Of a stretch of 64,000 bases of DNA, positions 45,170 to 56,422 are shown in pieces. Location: positions 62,001 to 126,000 of the forward strand of contig CAOLHI010000648.1 in NCBI GenBank assembly GCA_948474755.1, written 5' to 3'. A program made the position numbers and the translations under genes. Origin of the DNA: Ctenosaura bakeri (lineage: Eukaryota; Chordata; Lepidosauria; Squamata; Iguanidae). The stretch's first letter is position 1; the number at the start of each line of letters is the position of its first letter. Under the pieces are notes generated by a model. It did no database searches. It was given only the letters and a program-made list of their open reading frames with translations, and was not told where the DNA came from.

Positions 45170-46052
45170 TGATTACAGATGAACATTCATTTGAACTGAA
45201 ACATGAGGTGAAGTAGTAAGACAAGGAAGCAACTGTGAAAGCAATTCTTATGGATGTGATCAACATACTGCTGTATTGGTTTCCTCTGCTTTCTCTTTCT
45301 CATTTTTCTCCTGATCTTGTGCCTCCCTGCTTTATATGTAAAAACCTATGGAAGATGTTTTCAGAGAACCATACTCCCTTGTGCTTCTGTTTGATAGACA
45401 ACAATGGGTCTAAATGTATGCTGAGGCTGAGCTTCACACCCAGCGCCTTAGCATTGAAGCAGTGCAATGAGGTGGACAACTTTGGCAGTCCTGGAAGCCA
45501 AAATTTCACTCGGAACCTGCCTCAAACCACATTAGGCCTAGTAATGCCCAGAAATGTAGGAAATATTCAAAACCAAATACTCAAAACTGGAATCTGGTTT
45601 GATTTTCAGGGCTGGATTGGGTTCGCAGGGTTCTGAAACATAACAGAACATTACAGAAAATCTACAACTTCTAGAGTCCTCCTGAAGCCCTCCAGAAATA
45701 GGCAAATCCCTTTTTTTTAAAAAAAGACATTTTATCCTCTGTGTGGAGCCATTGGGAGGGTTTAAATACTTTAATATAAGGGTCTAAGGGCTTCAAAAAG
45801 GTCATGGGATGTTCCACATGGATCATAGGCTGCTCTTTGCTCATCCCTGCCATAGAAACATGACACTGAGCAAAAATGTTGTTGATGTCTTTTACTCTAG
45901 AGAAATCCCAACATGCAGTCCATAAGTCTTTTTATACAAAAACATTCTGGCAGCTGGGTTGAAGTTTAAGAGAACAAATTAAAAATGGTATATGAGCTAT
46001 TCTATGTCTGCATGGTCAGCAGTCCCACTGGCTGAAAAAGAACAATGAGCAA

Positions 46053-46093
<41 letters not shown>

Positions 46094-46925
46094 TGTGTGT
46101 GTGTGTGTGTAAATGCATGTTGGATGTGTACACCCAGAGACACTATATAGACCTGGACCAGTGAGATGAATCAAAATAGCCTTCATACATTCAACGTCAT
46201 ATCAGTACTCTGGATGCAATGGGATTTAGTGACCTGTATTTGACATTTAAAGGAATTAAATTGCTAAGCTATGCATCTAAACTGAACTGCCTCATTTTCC
46301 AAAACAAAGATTAAAAAGGAAATCTCCTTTCCTGACAACCAGGAATATACATTTTTAGAACAACAAGATTGTGTTGCTTGGGGTAGAAGAGAGGAACTGA
46401 TGAACGAATGGAACTCTCGTATATGCAGAAAAGTTCTATACTGGAATTGGAAAAATCTGTCCAAAAAATAAGACTGTTATATTACTTATAAACAGGAAAT
46501 GTATATGATGTTAAAATAATGAGTCAGCTACGGTGTTTGTCAGGGTCAGGAAAGAAATTGGCCTCTTTAAGCTAAACAAATCCTTTTTATGGAACCAATC
46601 TGTGTGTTAGTGTTGCATTGAGTGATTCATCATGCTCAGGTCACTTAATGGAAAATACTTTGTTCCATATCAATACAAGGTGATATATTTAGATATCACT
46701 ATATTTAAGCAAGTACCATGACGTCTAATGATTTACAATCCATTTTATTATACATTTAGATAGTCATCAACCCTGTCCATCATTCTGAAAAGGGGTGGGT
46801 CTCACTATTAGGCAGAATGAGGCTATCTCCTCAGGTGGCAGATGGTGGGAACATAGCAGTTGAAGAGAGATCTGTGTGTTCAATGTCCTGCCCTGTACCT
46901 CCCAGGCTATCCTTCTGCCTTCAGA
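45170..46925. other. Unique intergenic sequence with a compound microsatellite
   Basis: A 133-codon frame at 45235-45636 has no recognisable domain or codon signal and is judged a chance frame. Otherwise nothing but the TC/TG repeat at 46057. Confidence 0.4.
46057..46110. repeat. Compound (TC)n(TG)n microsatellite
   Basis: About 16 TC units directly followed by about 10 TG units. Confidence 0.95.
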
Positions 46926-46929
46926 TACA

Positions 46930-47429
46930 GGCCATTTCTGCATGAGGCAAGGGAATCGCTCCATGCCGCTACTTACCGGATCTTCTGGACACAGACCAAC
47001 GCGGACTGTCCCTTAAACCTTTCCACAGGGCTCCTCCGTCTCGTCCAGGGTGAATCGGAGCAGTGCAAGGTCTTAGATCCCCACTGCTCTGGCTTCCAAA
47101 ATGGTGGCTTCCGGTTGTTCGTGGGTCCTGACCAACCGCTAAAGCTCACCACACTTAAAGCCTGCCCTCCTCATATTGCAGGCTCGCATTGGTGCAAGCC
47201 TGCAAATCTGCACAAGTGAGCAGGAACGCAATGGCACATTCTTAAAAATTAAAGAATGGTGTTCTACCATTCTTTAAAAAGCATGCTGGAGGACCAGTTG
47301 GGGGCGTTTCGGAGCGGACTGAGGTGCGGATCTCAGGTAAGTAGTCCAGACCTAGTCTGCTCCAAGGTGCAGATGGCCTCCGTGAGAGGATGCACTGGGC
47401 CGTTTTAATTCCCTCGTGCGGAAATGGCC
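46930..47429. mobile_element. GC-rich Harbinger-like MITE, family A copy 9
   Basis: A 500-bp element with ends GGCCATTTCTGCATGAGG and GTGCGGAAATGGCC, flanks ACA and ATA. The ends carry the A-type variant GGCCATTTC used by several family B copies, while the interior (GGTGGCTTCCGGTTG, ACCAACCGCTAAAGCTC, GCAAGCCTGCAAATC) is that of copies 2, 3 and 10. A stem at AAAGAATGGTGTTC / CATTCTTTAAAAA lies near 47251-47279. Confidence 0.75.
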
Positions 47430-47985
47430 ATAGTGTGGGATGTTTCCCCTCACCACTGCTAATAACAGAGACAGTTTCCAGTCCAGCCAGGTTTTGTACA
47501 TGCAATGGAAGGAGGTACCATCTTGTTCTCCATCTCAGAAAGCAAAATGTCTTGAGCCAGCTTGGTTGCTATGCAAGTGCAAGGAGGAAAGAAAGGAGGC
47601 TTGTGTCTTACATGAACACACTTAGGGGGTAATTCAGCCAAAGTTATTCTTTTAAATCCCATTAATTTTGGTGGGAAAATTAAGTGCATGCATAATATGG
47701 GACTTGCTTACTTTAGACGGAAAGACGGGCAGAGTTAAGCACTCTTAATTCCCCAGTAATAGCCTCAGTAGAACTTAGCATTCGGTCGAACTCAGCTATG
47801 CCTGAATTCCTCTCTGCTGGGGATACAAAGGTAGCCAGTAATTATTTGGGACAGAGATTTATGGTTTTAATATAATTTACAGCAAAGTCCTAATACATCT
47901 GTTAACTCAAAGGTAACTCGTTTTGGGCTTAGTGTGGCTTACAACCAGGTAAATTTATGTAGCGTAATTAAAATATAACTTTGGC

Positions 47986-48095
47986 TTAAATCCAGCTTTT
48001 AGTCTCAACTAGAATGCCCATTGAATCAATGGCAATTTAGTAAGTTCACATGTAAATGTTCTTGATTCAGTGGGTAGAGTTTAACTGGAACTAAT
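47986..48095. mobile_element. Palindromic MITE, family E, decayed
   Basis: TTAAATCCAGCTTTTAGTC and CATTGAATCAATGGC face GATTCAGTGGGTAGAG and TTTAACTGGAACTAATGG. The clearest copy is at 63779. Confidence 0.4.
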
Positions 48096-48421
48096 GGTAG
48101 TTCCTCTGCTTTCATGTCAGATATATCTGGTATTGAATGTATCCAGATTGGATGTAGCATGTTATGTTGCTAGCATTGTCATCCTTAATATTGGTACACA
48201 CTCACTTCATCTGTTCTATTTCCATTTATGGTCAAAGAGGCTTTCCAGGTTTTTCCTAGGAGTCCCCCTATATTGTCCTACCTGCATACTGAGATCTACA
48301 GATGAACCTCTGTGGTGCCACAGCCATGATTTATCTACCTGGCAACCACTCTGAAACAACTTCCTATCAGATAGAAGCCAGGTACTGATGGTACTATAAT
48401 TTTGCCAGAGGCTGAAAATAT

Positions 48422-48620
48422 GGCAATTTCTGCACTACACTGTTACAATGCTATTATTCTGCTTTCAACATCCTATGGAATCCTGGGGTTTGCAGTTTAG
48501 GGAGGGGCCTTTAGAATTTTCAGCCAGAGAGGAATTTGGCCTCAATAAACTACAAACCCCAGAATTCCACAGGCTGTTGAAAGTGGAATAACAGTACTGT
48601 AACAGTGTAGGATGGAAATG
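48422..48620. mobile_element. Palindromic MITE, family B copy 6, right tip lost
   Basis: GGCAATTTCTGCACTACACTG left end and arms intact (GCTTTCAACATCCTATGG with CAGGCTGTTGAAAGTGG). The right end stops at GTGTAGGATGGAAATG and abuts CAGTGGCGGAGC, the head of a retroposon, so the last three or four bases of the TIR are missing. Confidence 0.7.
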
Positions 48621-49005
48621 CAGTGGCGGAGCTTGGAGTGTGTGGAGAGGGAGCAGGAGGGGGCAGGGCTATGGTGCAAGGGGTGTGGCCACTGTGTGGG
48701 AGGTGTGGCTGTGGTGTGTGGGGCCGTGGCCAGGGTGCGCAGGGGCATGGCTACGAGCTGGGATGCCCCCCCGCCCCCACATTCCTACACAACCATGGAA
48801 ATGACCTATCTTTGTTTCAACAACATTGTGCATTTTAAGTGTTTTAAGTGTTATAATTTTTAATGTTTAAAAAATAATGTTTTAATTGAATATACTATTT
48901 AACGCTTTTTTAAAACTTCTGTACTTCATACTGCTCTAGTTTTAATTTATGCTGTAAACTGCTTTAAATAGCATTCAGGAGGAAAGCAAGATATAAAACA
49001 AACAT
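48621..49005 (+). mobile_element. Composite retroposon, GC-rich head and T-rich tail
   Basis: Head CAGTGGCGGAGCTTGG, a G-rich middle with repeated GGTGTGGCYGTGGTG-like units (48683-48745) and CCCCCCGCCCCCAC. Then a T/A-rich tail with GTAAACTGCTTTAAATAGC and AAGATATAAAACAAAC. It has the same plan as 4972-5660 but a shorter minisatellite. No coding. Confidence 0.45.
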
Positions 49006-49054
49006 GTATTTCCTGCTTATTGATATGACCAGCATACACTACCACTCCATCAGA

Positions 49055-49185
49055 TGGTGGCTTGAATCCTATTATTAGTAACATCTAGAATAAATCAATT
49101 GAAATAAAGTATTTTACCTTGGTATTAACTCACTATTCAATTGATTCAATGGTTGTAGTCTAACTGGGATTAACCAATAGGATTC
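49055..49185. mobile_element. Palindromic MITE, family E-like, decayed
   Basis: GGCTTGAATCCTATTATTAG and ATAAATCAATTGAAAT face CAATTGATTCAATGG and GGGATTAACCAATAGGATTC. Confidence 0.4.
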
Positions 49186-49226
49186 ATCCTGGTGAATTTA
49201 TTATTTGTTCCTGCTGCTGCTGCTCT

Positions 49227-49329
49227 TAGCCAGAGAGCTCTTTGGCCTCAGTATACTACAAACCCCAGAATTCCAAAGGATGTTGAAAGTAGAATAATAG
49301 CACTATAACAATGTAGTGCAGAAATGGCT
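49227..49329. mobile_element. Family B half-element
   Basis: Only the right arm is present, from AGCCAGAGAGCTC through CAAAGGATGTTGAAAGTAG to GTAGTGCAGAAATGGCT. The left arm is absent, so the copy was broken by deletion. Confidence 0.65.
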
Positions 49330-50147
49330 AGAGTCTCCTTCCTTCTGCAATACTGTTACTATAGACTTCTTTATCCTAACCGGCCTAGAAAACTGGCATA
49401 TTAACTGACTGGCAAAAATAAAGCAGTTGCTAATCTTCATCCATTCTAATAAGCATGCTCCTTCCATGTGAAGAATACAGATCAATAGAGATTTTGTCAT
49501 ACAAAGAGTGACCTATTAGTTAAAAGGCATACGGTTAAATTATCTGCTTGAACAAACACAACTATTCTAAAATAATAATGTTTGTATTTTTTGTATTCTG
49601 TATTTTTGTATGTTTGTATTTGGGTTACTATTACACAGTCAAATCTGAATTTCTGAAATGAACAATTATATTTGACTATTATATATTTGACTGTTATATG
49701 GTCAAATTAATACATAGCCAAATCTGAAGTTCTGGAATGATTATATGGTTAAGACTTTAAATGAGGTATTAGTGGATCATTTGGGCTGTGTGTCCACAAG
49801 CTGTTGTCTGTCCTTTCTCTGTATCCGTTCATCCATCCATCTGGGGATTACATGAAGAGCCTTTGCTTCTCATAGTGTGCACATGCATTCCTTTCCTAGT
49901 CTCTGCTCATATAGGCTCTATAGATTTATGAAAACATATTTAAGAAACCTGAAAAACCTGTCTAACTAAGTGGTACAATAGGCCATATTCTTTGAGCAGT
50001 AATCCCGCTTTCCAACTGCCATCAGCATTAACAAAACACAAAATCTATGCTCATCTTCTCCTAATAAGCTCAAATCCGTACCTTATTACTCAGAGCTATG
50101 CCTTCTTGAATTCAAGATATGTGTGCCGTACAGCATAGCATAGTTAG

Positions 50148-50222
50148 AGTAGAATACTAAGCATATCTACTCAGAAGTAAATTCAATAGTGTTTGATGGG
50201 ACTTATTCTCAGGTAAATGTCT
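50148..50222. mobile_element. Short interspersed repeat fragment, family E-like
   Basis: ATCTACTCAGAAGTAAATTC, GATGGGACTTATTCTCAGG and TAAATGT follow the wording of a common squamate palindromic repeat (CTACTCAGAAGTAAG..CCCAGGTAAGT). Partial. Confidence 0.35.
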
Positions 50223-50439
50223 GTGTAATTGAGGCTTTCTTAATGCTTGTCTGTCTACCTCTTACTATAGCCATACATCAGGAGTTACATTACTGCTTCT
50301 TTTTATTTGTCCTGCTTCTTTTTATTTTTCCTTCTTCATCTAATCAGAATAGCAAAACAGAACATTTTGCTTCCAGTGTACAAGGTGCTCCCGGTGTCAA
50401 ACTGATAAACAATAGAACACACAATCCATGAACCATTTG

Positions 50440-51150
50440 TAATACAAGGCGCTGTGAGTCACTGATTACAGTCATCCTTCAAATAAACCCTTAAAATAAA
50501 GGGCACACTTTATTATGGCCTTAATCATGCTTTCCCTCACCATGGTCCTTAGACTTCCCATTTTAATGTATTTTATTCATATATTATAAATGCAATGAAA
50601 GCACATTTGTTCTTGGCTTTCAAGAGGGACTGAACTGTTACTTGAAAATGTGATGCTTATTTGGTGATGATTATTCACTGATGCTGCACAAAACCATCTC
50701 CCTCTGCCTCCCACACTCATCCTATTGATAATCCATGTTTTATACACATACGCACACAAATGCAATGGTCTGAAAAATGTATTTTTGTTTCCCCCCACTC
50801 CTTCAACATTTGCATAGAAGTCACTGAAGAGAGTTAAAAAAAAAGTCTTCACACTGGCAGAAAATTGCATAAATCCATCGACGTGCCTTGCCATCTGCTC
50901 AGTCATCTTTTTTGAACTGCAAAAGTGCAAACTGTGGGGTCTGCAAAATCCATATGCAAAGATGTATATATAATTCAGTGGAGATTTGCTGTCACAGCAA
51001 CCCTCTGAGCAATGATGCAAGCCATATAAACCTCAAGGACAGTCTCTGTGCTGTCTGGGCCGACAGGATTACAAATGATTACATTTGACTGAATACAAAT
51101 TGATATAATTGCAAAACTAAAACAGGCTTAATCAGTAATACGAAAACTCC
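50440..51150. other. Strong candidate conserved non-coding element cluster
   Basis: About 700 bp without transposon sequence. It is dense in intact transcription-factor-like words: GGCGCTGTGAGTCACTG, GGCCTTAATCATGC, ATTTGGTGATGATTATTCACTG, CTATTGATAATCC, AATCCATATGCAAAG (octamer-like), GATTACAAATGATTAC and GGCTTAATCAG. A 147-codon minus-strand frame crosses it but shows no domain and contains a simple AAAAAA tract. Enhancer-like texture is an inference only. Confidence 0.35.
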
Positions 51151-52585
51151 AAGGAAACAGACTTTGTCTAAGGCAATAGGTTTTCAAATTGTGCCCCAAA
51201 CAGCCAAGGCATTTCTCAGAAGCGTATTAGGACTTCCAGAATAAATTCCAGAAATTAAAAAAGGGGGTGGGGTGGAGAGCAAGATACCGCAAAGCAGCTA
51301 GCCTATCACTGTTGATTCCCCCTTGTAATCCAGATTTGCAAGGACTGTTGAGTACATTTTGGAATTGGTAGGGGTGATGGTATGGCCCATAAGTCTAGCA
51401 TGTGCTGTCTATGAAGGAAGTATGTGCCATAAAGCATGCTCCCAGAATGCTCAGAACCATATGGGGTTTCCTCAGAGAACTAGTCTAAATCAATGAAAAT
51501 GCAAGGCTTGGAAATTGCAGATCATAAGTAGCAGCATCACTTTCAATGTGTTCCATTAGTTTTTTTCTTATTGTTTTTATTTTTTCCAAATAATGTAATT
51601 TGGGTAACACCATTACATTTTCGTTACTTTTTCTCTTTACTTGTGTGTGAGGGAGAGACTTTTGAGACGTTCTGAGGACACCTTTTTTTAAATAGCTAAT
51701 TATCATCCTTTCATTCCTCCCTCTGAATAATAAAAAAATCTAAATAATATAACAACATGCACATTTTTTAAAAAAAAGGAATCAAAGAAGAATAAGCACT
51801 GTAGCAGGCACTGTAAGAAGTTTTTTTTTTTTTGGGTGGGTGTGAGTTATGTAAAATATATATAGAAACACACACACGCACACTTTTGTAACTTTCTAGG
51901 CTCTGCAAAAATGCATTCTGCACATTTCTGAATTCTCATAAGTGATTACTTAGCAGGACAATGGAAATGATGGTCCAAAGCAGACATAATGGTGTTTCTC
52001 TCCAAAACACTCTTTGCAACCTAGGAGTCACATTCCTTCTACCGCTCCTTCTCTTGCAAACATTATTTTTTCCCTTTTATTTCTCTTTCCTGTTTAGCCT
52101 TAGACATAGCCAATGACAGGGAAGGGCAAAATATGCCCTGCATGCTGCTTGCTACTCCAAGAGCTGTTCTGTGGTCTCCCAGATTTTTTTTTACCTCAAA
52201 TGCCCCCAAGCCCACTATAGAGGGTATGGAGCTTTTTAAAATGAGTTTTCAGCCCCTAGGGCATTTTAGGCCCAGGAGAGATCTTTTTAAAAACTTGGAA
52301 GTAAACAGGAAGTAAAGAAAAAAGGCTTATCTTGGGTTAAAATGCTCAATGGGACCTGAAAACACAACAACAATCCCACCACATCCCCTGGAATGGGTTT
52401 GGGAGAGTTTCGGAGCTTTTTTTTTTTTTTTGCTTTTTTTTTTTGCAGGGGTGGAGTGAGGGACATAGCCCTCCGGTCCCCTGGAGGGCTACTGTGGCAT
52501 CCTTGCCTCCCACAGCCACCCATTCCAAGTCTATGATTGCATTTATCTGCATGGACTCTGGAATATGAGGGACAGGGAGTCTCAA
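51150..52585. other. AT-rich intergenic sequence with simple tracts
   Basis: Poly-T and CA tracts (51818-51832, 51869-51883) and T runs near 52421-52444. No gene or recognisable element. Confidence 0.4.
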
Positions 52586-52589
52586 TCTA

Positions 52590-54185
52590 GATTAAACTGG
52601 GAATGCTGAGCCCTCCAAATCTTCAGTCAGGGGGCTTATAGGAGACACCCACAAAGAGGTCACCATTGTTTCTCTCCCTTTAATTTTTACCCAAAGGTTC
52701 TCAACCTGTTTCCTGTGCTATAAGTCATGGATCTCCTCACAAGTGTACACATACTTGACATATAGTGCTACTCCTCCTTTCCTGTTTGGTCCTTTTTTTG
52801 GAACAGGTTATACCTTTCTATTACTATGTTCCAATCATGAAACTCAGTGATGGCTATCAAATCATATTGCCTTCAGAAGTTAAGACTTGAGATTCATCTT
52901 GTTTATTTCCCATTTGTACAAAAACATATAAGACCTCCAGCTGATTCCTTGTTATGGTTTTCTGTTGGGCTCTTGTACTATTAATGGCCCAATTCTCCAA
53001 ATATCACTGAGGTTATTATCCCCAGTACTTGGTGTCCCCCTGCCCCCTAGAATACTGTTTTCCTCTTCCACACAACTCAATTTAAAGACTTCCTTATCAG
53101 ATTTGTGAAACTTCTAGTAAATAAGTTCTTTCCAGCTGCTGTGTGGTACAATTTGTTTCTTGTGAAAAGTTCTTCTTAAAGTGAAAACTATGGTCCAAGA
53201 AGTCAAATCTTTCTCGAGGGCACCATCTGCAGAGCCAGTTGATCACTTCCTGCATTCCTTTCCCTCTTCCTGGGCCATGACTTTCAACAGGAAGGAGTGA
53301 TGAAATAACAACCCATGCCCCTTTAGCTTCCTCCCTAGAGCCTCATAATTCCTCATAATATGCTGAAGGCTATATCTTGCAGTATCATTTGTCCAATATG
53401 TATCAGAAACAAGGGATAATGTTTCATGAGCTTGATGCCTCTTGTCAGGCATTGCGTTACTTCATGGAGGTTCATCCCTCAGAGACAGCTAATTTCTTGA
53501 GACATCTTATCAGGCCCACACTCCATAGCTTCTGTTCCTTGCAACAGGCAATCACTTACTACATGTCTCTTCTTCCCCTGAGAATTGGCAGTAGCCCTTC
53601 TACCCACATAACCCCCAACGGTCATCTCCATGACTTCAGAGCTGTGAGGTTCTTGTCCCTGTTCATGTGCCTCATAATCTCCAAATAAGGGTAGAACTTG
53701 GAATCAGTTGTGTAGCTCTAAGCTTGAAGCATGTTTTTAATAACTTTTTCCTTTGTGTGTCACATTCCTCCAAGTATCTTCCTCCTCTCTTTGGGAAATG
53801 TTGGTCTCTCCAGAGGCATCTCCCAATTCTTCACCTACCAGGAGAGTCTTCTCCACTCTTTCCAAAAGAGCTTCATCCTCCCTGATAAGTCAAAGTTTAG
53901 ATACATGGGCCCCAAGCTGCTGCACCTTCTTCTCCAACAGGGCAATCAGCTTGCACTTGCTGTATGTATAGCGTAGCTGATCCTCTGGTGAGAAAACGGA
54001 TGTGGCATATATTTTGCAGGTTACTGCAACAACTCTGTCACTATCCATGTTCATTATCGTATCTATGTAGTGGCACAGCTATACAGGTTTCCCCCCTAAA
54101 GTCCCCCATGAAATGACAACACAAATACCTGATTTTCTCTTCCTTTTTCCTGAGCTTCAAAGGCTGAGACATTAGCTATATAAAG
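52590..54185 (-). pseudogene. CR1/L2-type LINE: ORF1 esterase region plus start of ORF2 endonuclease
   Basis: Read on the minus strand in order, in several frames. First a helical stretch (CKLIALLEKKVQQLGAHVSKL, EALLERVEKTLL) resembles the ORF1 coiled coil. Then CLLQGTEAMECGPDKMSQEIS, NDTARYSLQHIMRNYEALGRKLKGHG and MAQEEGKECRK match the SGNH/GDS-type esterase of CR1/L2 ORF1 (motifs GDSLLRGTE and HVGTNDTARxxxxxIxxDxxALGRxLK). Further on come MGNKQDESQVLTSEG, ITEFHDWNIVIERYNLF and, shifted, ALYVKYVYTCEEIHD, VENLWVKIKGRE, the beginning of ORF2 endonuclease. The esterase nucleophile block reads SDCLLQGT instead of GDSLL. It is a 5' segment of a LINE, broken by many stops. The reverse transcriptase is absent. 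Confidence 0.75.
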
Positions 54186-54220
54186 GTAATAGCTGCTAGC
54201 TCTACCTCAACTGACTCAGT

Positions 54221-54679
54221 GGCCCTTTCCGCACATGGTGAGGGAAACACTCCCTGTCGCCACTCACCGGCTTTTTGGTGGGTCCGTTTGGGTCTGTCCT
54301 GATGAGGAGCAGTGCGAGCTCGTCGCTCAGCACTGCTCCGGCGTCCAAAATAGCAGCTTCCAGTTGGTGGAGGCTCTCCACCAACCGGAGAAGCTCACCA
54401 ACCTAAAGCCCACCCCCGGCAGATCTGCAGGCACACACTAGTGCAAATCTGTACCACAGCGTGGCAATGGAGCTACACGGGGTTGCGCGCTCCGTACTTT
54501 TTAAAAGCCTCTTAAAAGAGGTTTTTAAAAAGCACGCTGCGCGACCAGTTCCGGTCGCTCCGGAGCGGACTGAGGTGCGGAACTACGAAAAGTAGTCCGT
54601 CCCAGTCCACTCCACGGTGCAGAAGACCTCTGTCAGAGGTCGCTCTGCACCGTTTTAATAGGCCCGTGCGGAAAGGGCC
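54221..54679. mobile_element. GC-rich Harbinger-like MITE, family A copy 10
   Basis: A 459-bp, well-preserved copy. Ends GGCCCTTTCCGCAC and GTGCGGAAAGGGCC are perfect 14-bp inverted repeats, with AGT at 54218-54220 and 54680-54682. Internal stems are GGTGGAGGCTCTCCACC and TTTTTAAAAGCCTCTTAAAAG / GAGGTTTTTAAAAAG. Further self-pairing lies at GACCAGTTCCGGTCG. Probably among the youngest copies because of the intact ends. Confidence 0.85.
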
Positions 54680-54930
54680 AGTGACTCAGCAGATGCCCTG
54701 ACCTCTTAGACAATGTGCTCAGGGAGAGGACACAGCCAAAAACAAAGAAACAGAAACACTGACAGAAGCTTCCAAACAACACAATTAAACAATTAGGGCT
54801 CACTCTCAAAACCCAAGCTCACCTTCCTTCTACAAGTTAACCTTCTTCTATCTGTGTATGGAAAGTTAACTACTAATTCATAAAGCAGACCCTCTGATAT
54901 GTATGGCTGAGGGATTATATTAGAATTTTA

Positions 54931-55134
54931 GCGCCCTTCTCTGCACTACATTGTTATAGTGCTATTATTCCACTTTCAATATTCTATGGAATCCTTGGAC
55001 ATGCAGTTTAAGGAGGGACATTTAGAATTTTCAGCCAGAGAGCTCTTTGGCTTCAGTAAACTACAAACCCCAGAATTCCACAGGATGTTGAAAGTAGAAT
55101 AATAGCACTATAACGATGTAGTGCAGAAAGGCCC
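54931..55134. mobile_element. Palindromic MITE, family B copy 8
   Basis: CTTCTCTGCACTACATTG left end (outermost bases decayed) and GATGTAGTGCAGAAAGGCCC right end, with TTA at 54928-54930 and 55135-55137. The arms pair over about 85 bp. Confidence 0.75.
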
Positions 55135-55211
55135 TTAAACTAAGGGCATATCCACACTGATTAAAAAGACCAGAAGTTCCCATGTTTTATTCCTTTCTTT
55201 CAGGGTGTTTA

Positions 55212-55251
<40 letters not shown>

Positions 55252-55266
55252 ATTATTATTATTATT
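55212..55266. repeat. (GTT)n/(ATT)n microsatellite
   Basis: About 13 GTT units passing into ATT units. Confidence 0.95.
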
Positions 55267-55978
55267 TCTATTTTTTAAAGGTCCATGCAATGTTTGGCTT
55301 ACTCCAAAATATTTTCAAACAGTTCAGGGTATAAACAGAAACAAAATGAACTAGATCCTAGGGTTGGCTTATTTTAACCTTCTGCTTTCAAAAATGAAAT
55401 AGATCACTTTACTGGCCATCCGTTTCTGTTGTCTTGCTTTCAGCTCCTGAGGAAGCCCCTCCCATGATGAGGTTTTAAGTGACTTTTGTCAAGTGGGTAG
55501 ACATGTTTTTTCTCATTGTATCTTTAGTTGTAGGTTTGGACATGACATGGGGGCGGGGGAGAGAAAGGACTGTACACTTTGAAACAGAATCTGAGACATC
55601 TCAAGAAATGTTTGGTGGTGAGAGGATATGCAGGTACAATTTGAAATAACTGAAAGAAAAAGTCACAGTATAGGCCTTAAGGGTGGACAATTTTGGCAGA
55701 ACTAGGGGACAATTTTCTGCCTCTGAGATTGTCCAAGGACTAGATAGCCAAAACTGCCCCCCATTAAAAACTCAGATGAGACTGCTCTTGTGATCCTGAA
55801 ATATGGATTTAAAAAAAAAAAAAAAGGTACAGAAGAGCCTACAACATATTGGAAATGTGAAGTCAAGCCTTTTTCCAGCAAAAGGGAAGTTGGGAGGGGA
55901 CATTTGGGGTTTGATTGGAAGGGTGAAACAAACAAACAAACAGATGGTCAGAGCCACATTTTGCCCACTCCTGTCTTA

Positions 55979-56419
55979 CTACCTTTTTGCACGGGCTTTC
56001 TCTCGCGAAATAGCCCCGTGAGCCTCGCGGGAGTGGGAGCGTCGCTCTGCACGACGCACTCCCACTTCCGCGGCGCTCACTGGGCTGCAGCGGCATGAGT
56101 GCAGATTTTTTTATTTTCGGCTTGAAGCAAAAATAAACGGCGCTCGCGCAAGGCTCCCGGCAGCGTCCCGCACTTATTGGAGTGTGAAGCACTGTCGCAG
56201 GTGGACCTGTCGCGCTTCCTCCCCACTTCCACCCCCCCGCGGCGCCTACAGCTCCCAGAAGGCGCTGCGGAAGCTGGGGGCGTGGCTGAAGAGCGCCCGT
56301 CACGCAAGAAGACTCCACGTGCGGTAAGGAGGCGGGGGGAAGCAGCGGCGTTTTGGGAGAAGGTTCTCGCTTGAGCCGCCCTCCTCCGTCGCGCAAGCGC
56401 CGGCGCTGCGAAAAGGGCC
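55979..56419. mobile_element. GC-rich Harbinger-like MITE, family A copy 11
   Basis: A 441-bp element, left end decayed (CTACCTTTTTGCACGGGC), right end GCGAAAAGGGCC, with TTA at 55976-55978 and 56420-56422. The CpG-rich interior closely follows copy 8 (GTGAGCCTCGCGGGAGTG, GCGTCGCTCTGCACGACGC, TTATTTTCGGCTTGAAGC). A 218-codon minus-strand frame running through it and its flanks is spurious. Confidence 0.8.
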
Positions 56420-56422
56420 TTA

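Noticed and set aside
45235..45636. 133-codon frame as a candidate exon
   Set aside because: No domain, no similarity recognised, no splice-site context.
54212..54690. Possible 8-bp duplication (TGACTCAG) around family A copy 10, which would suggest hAT
   Set aside because: The two copies are offset by one base relative to the TIR ends. The in-phase AGT triplet and TAA/TTA triplets in other copies favour 3-bp duplications.
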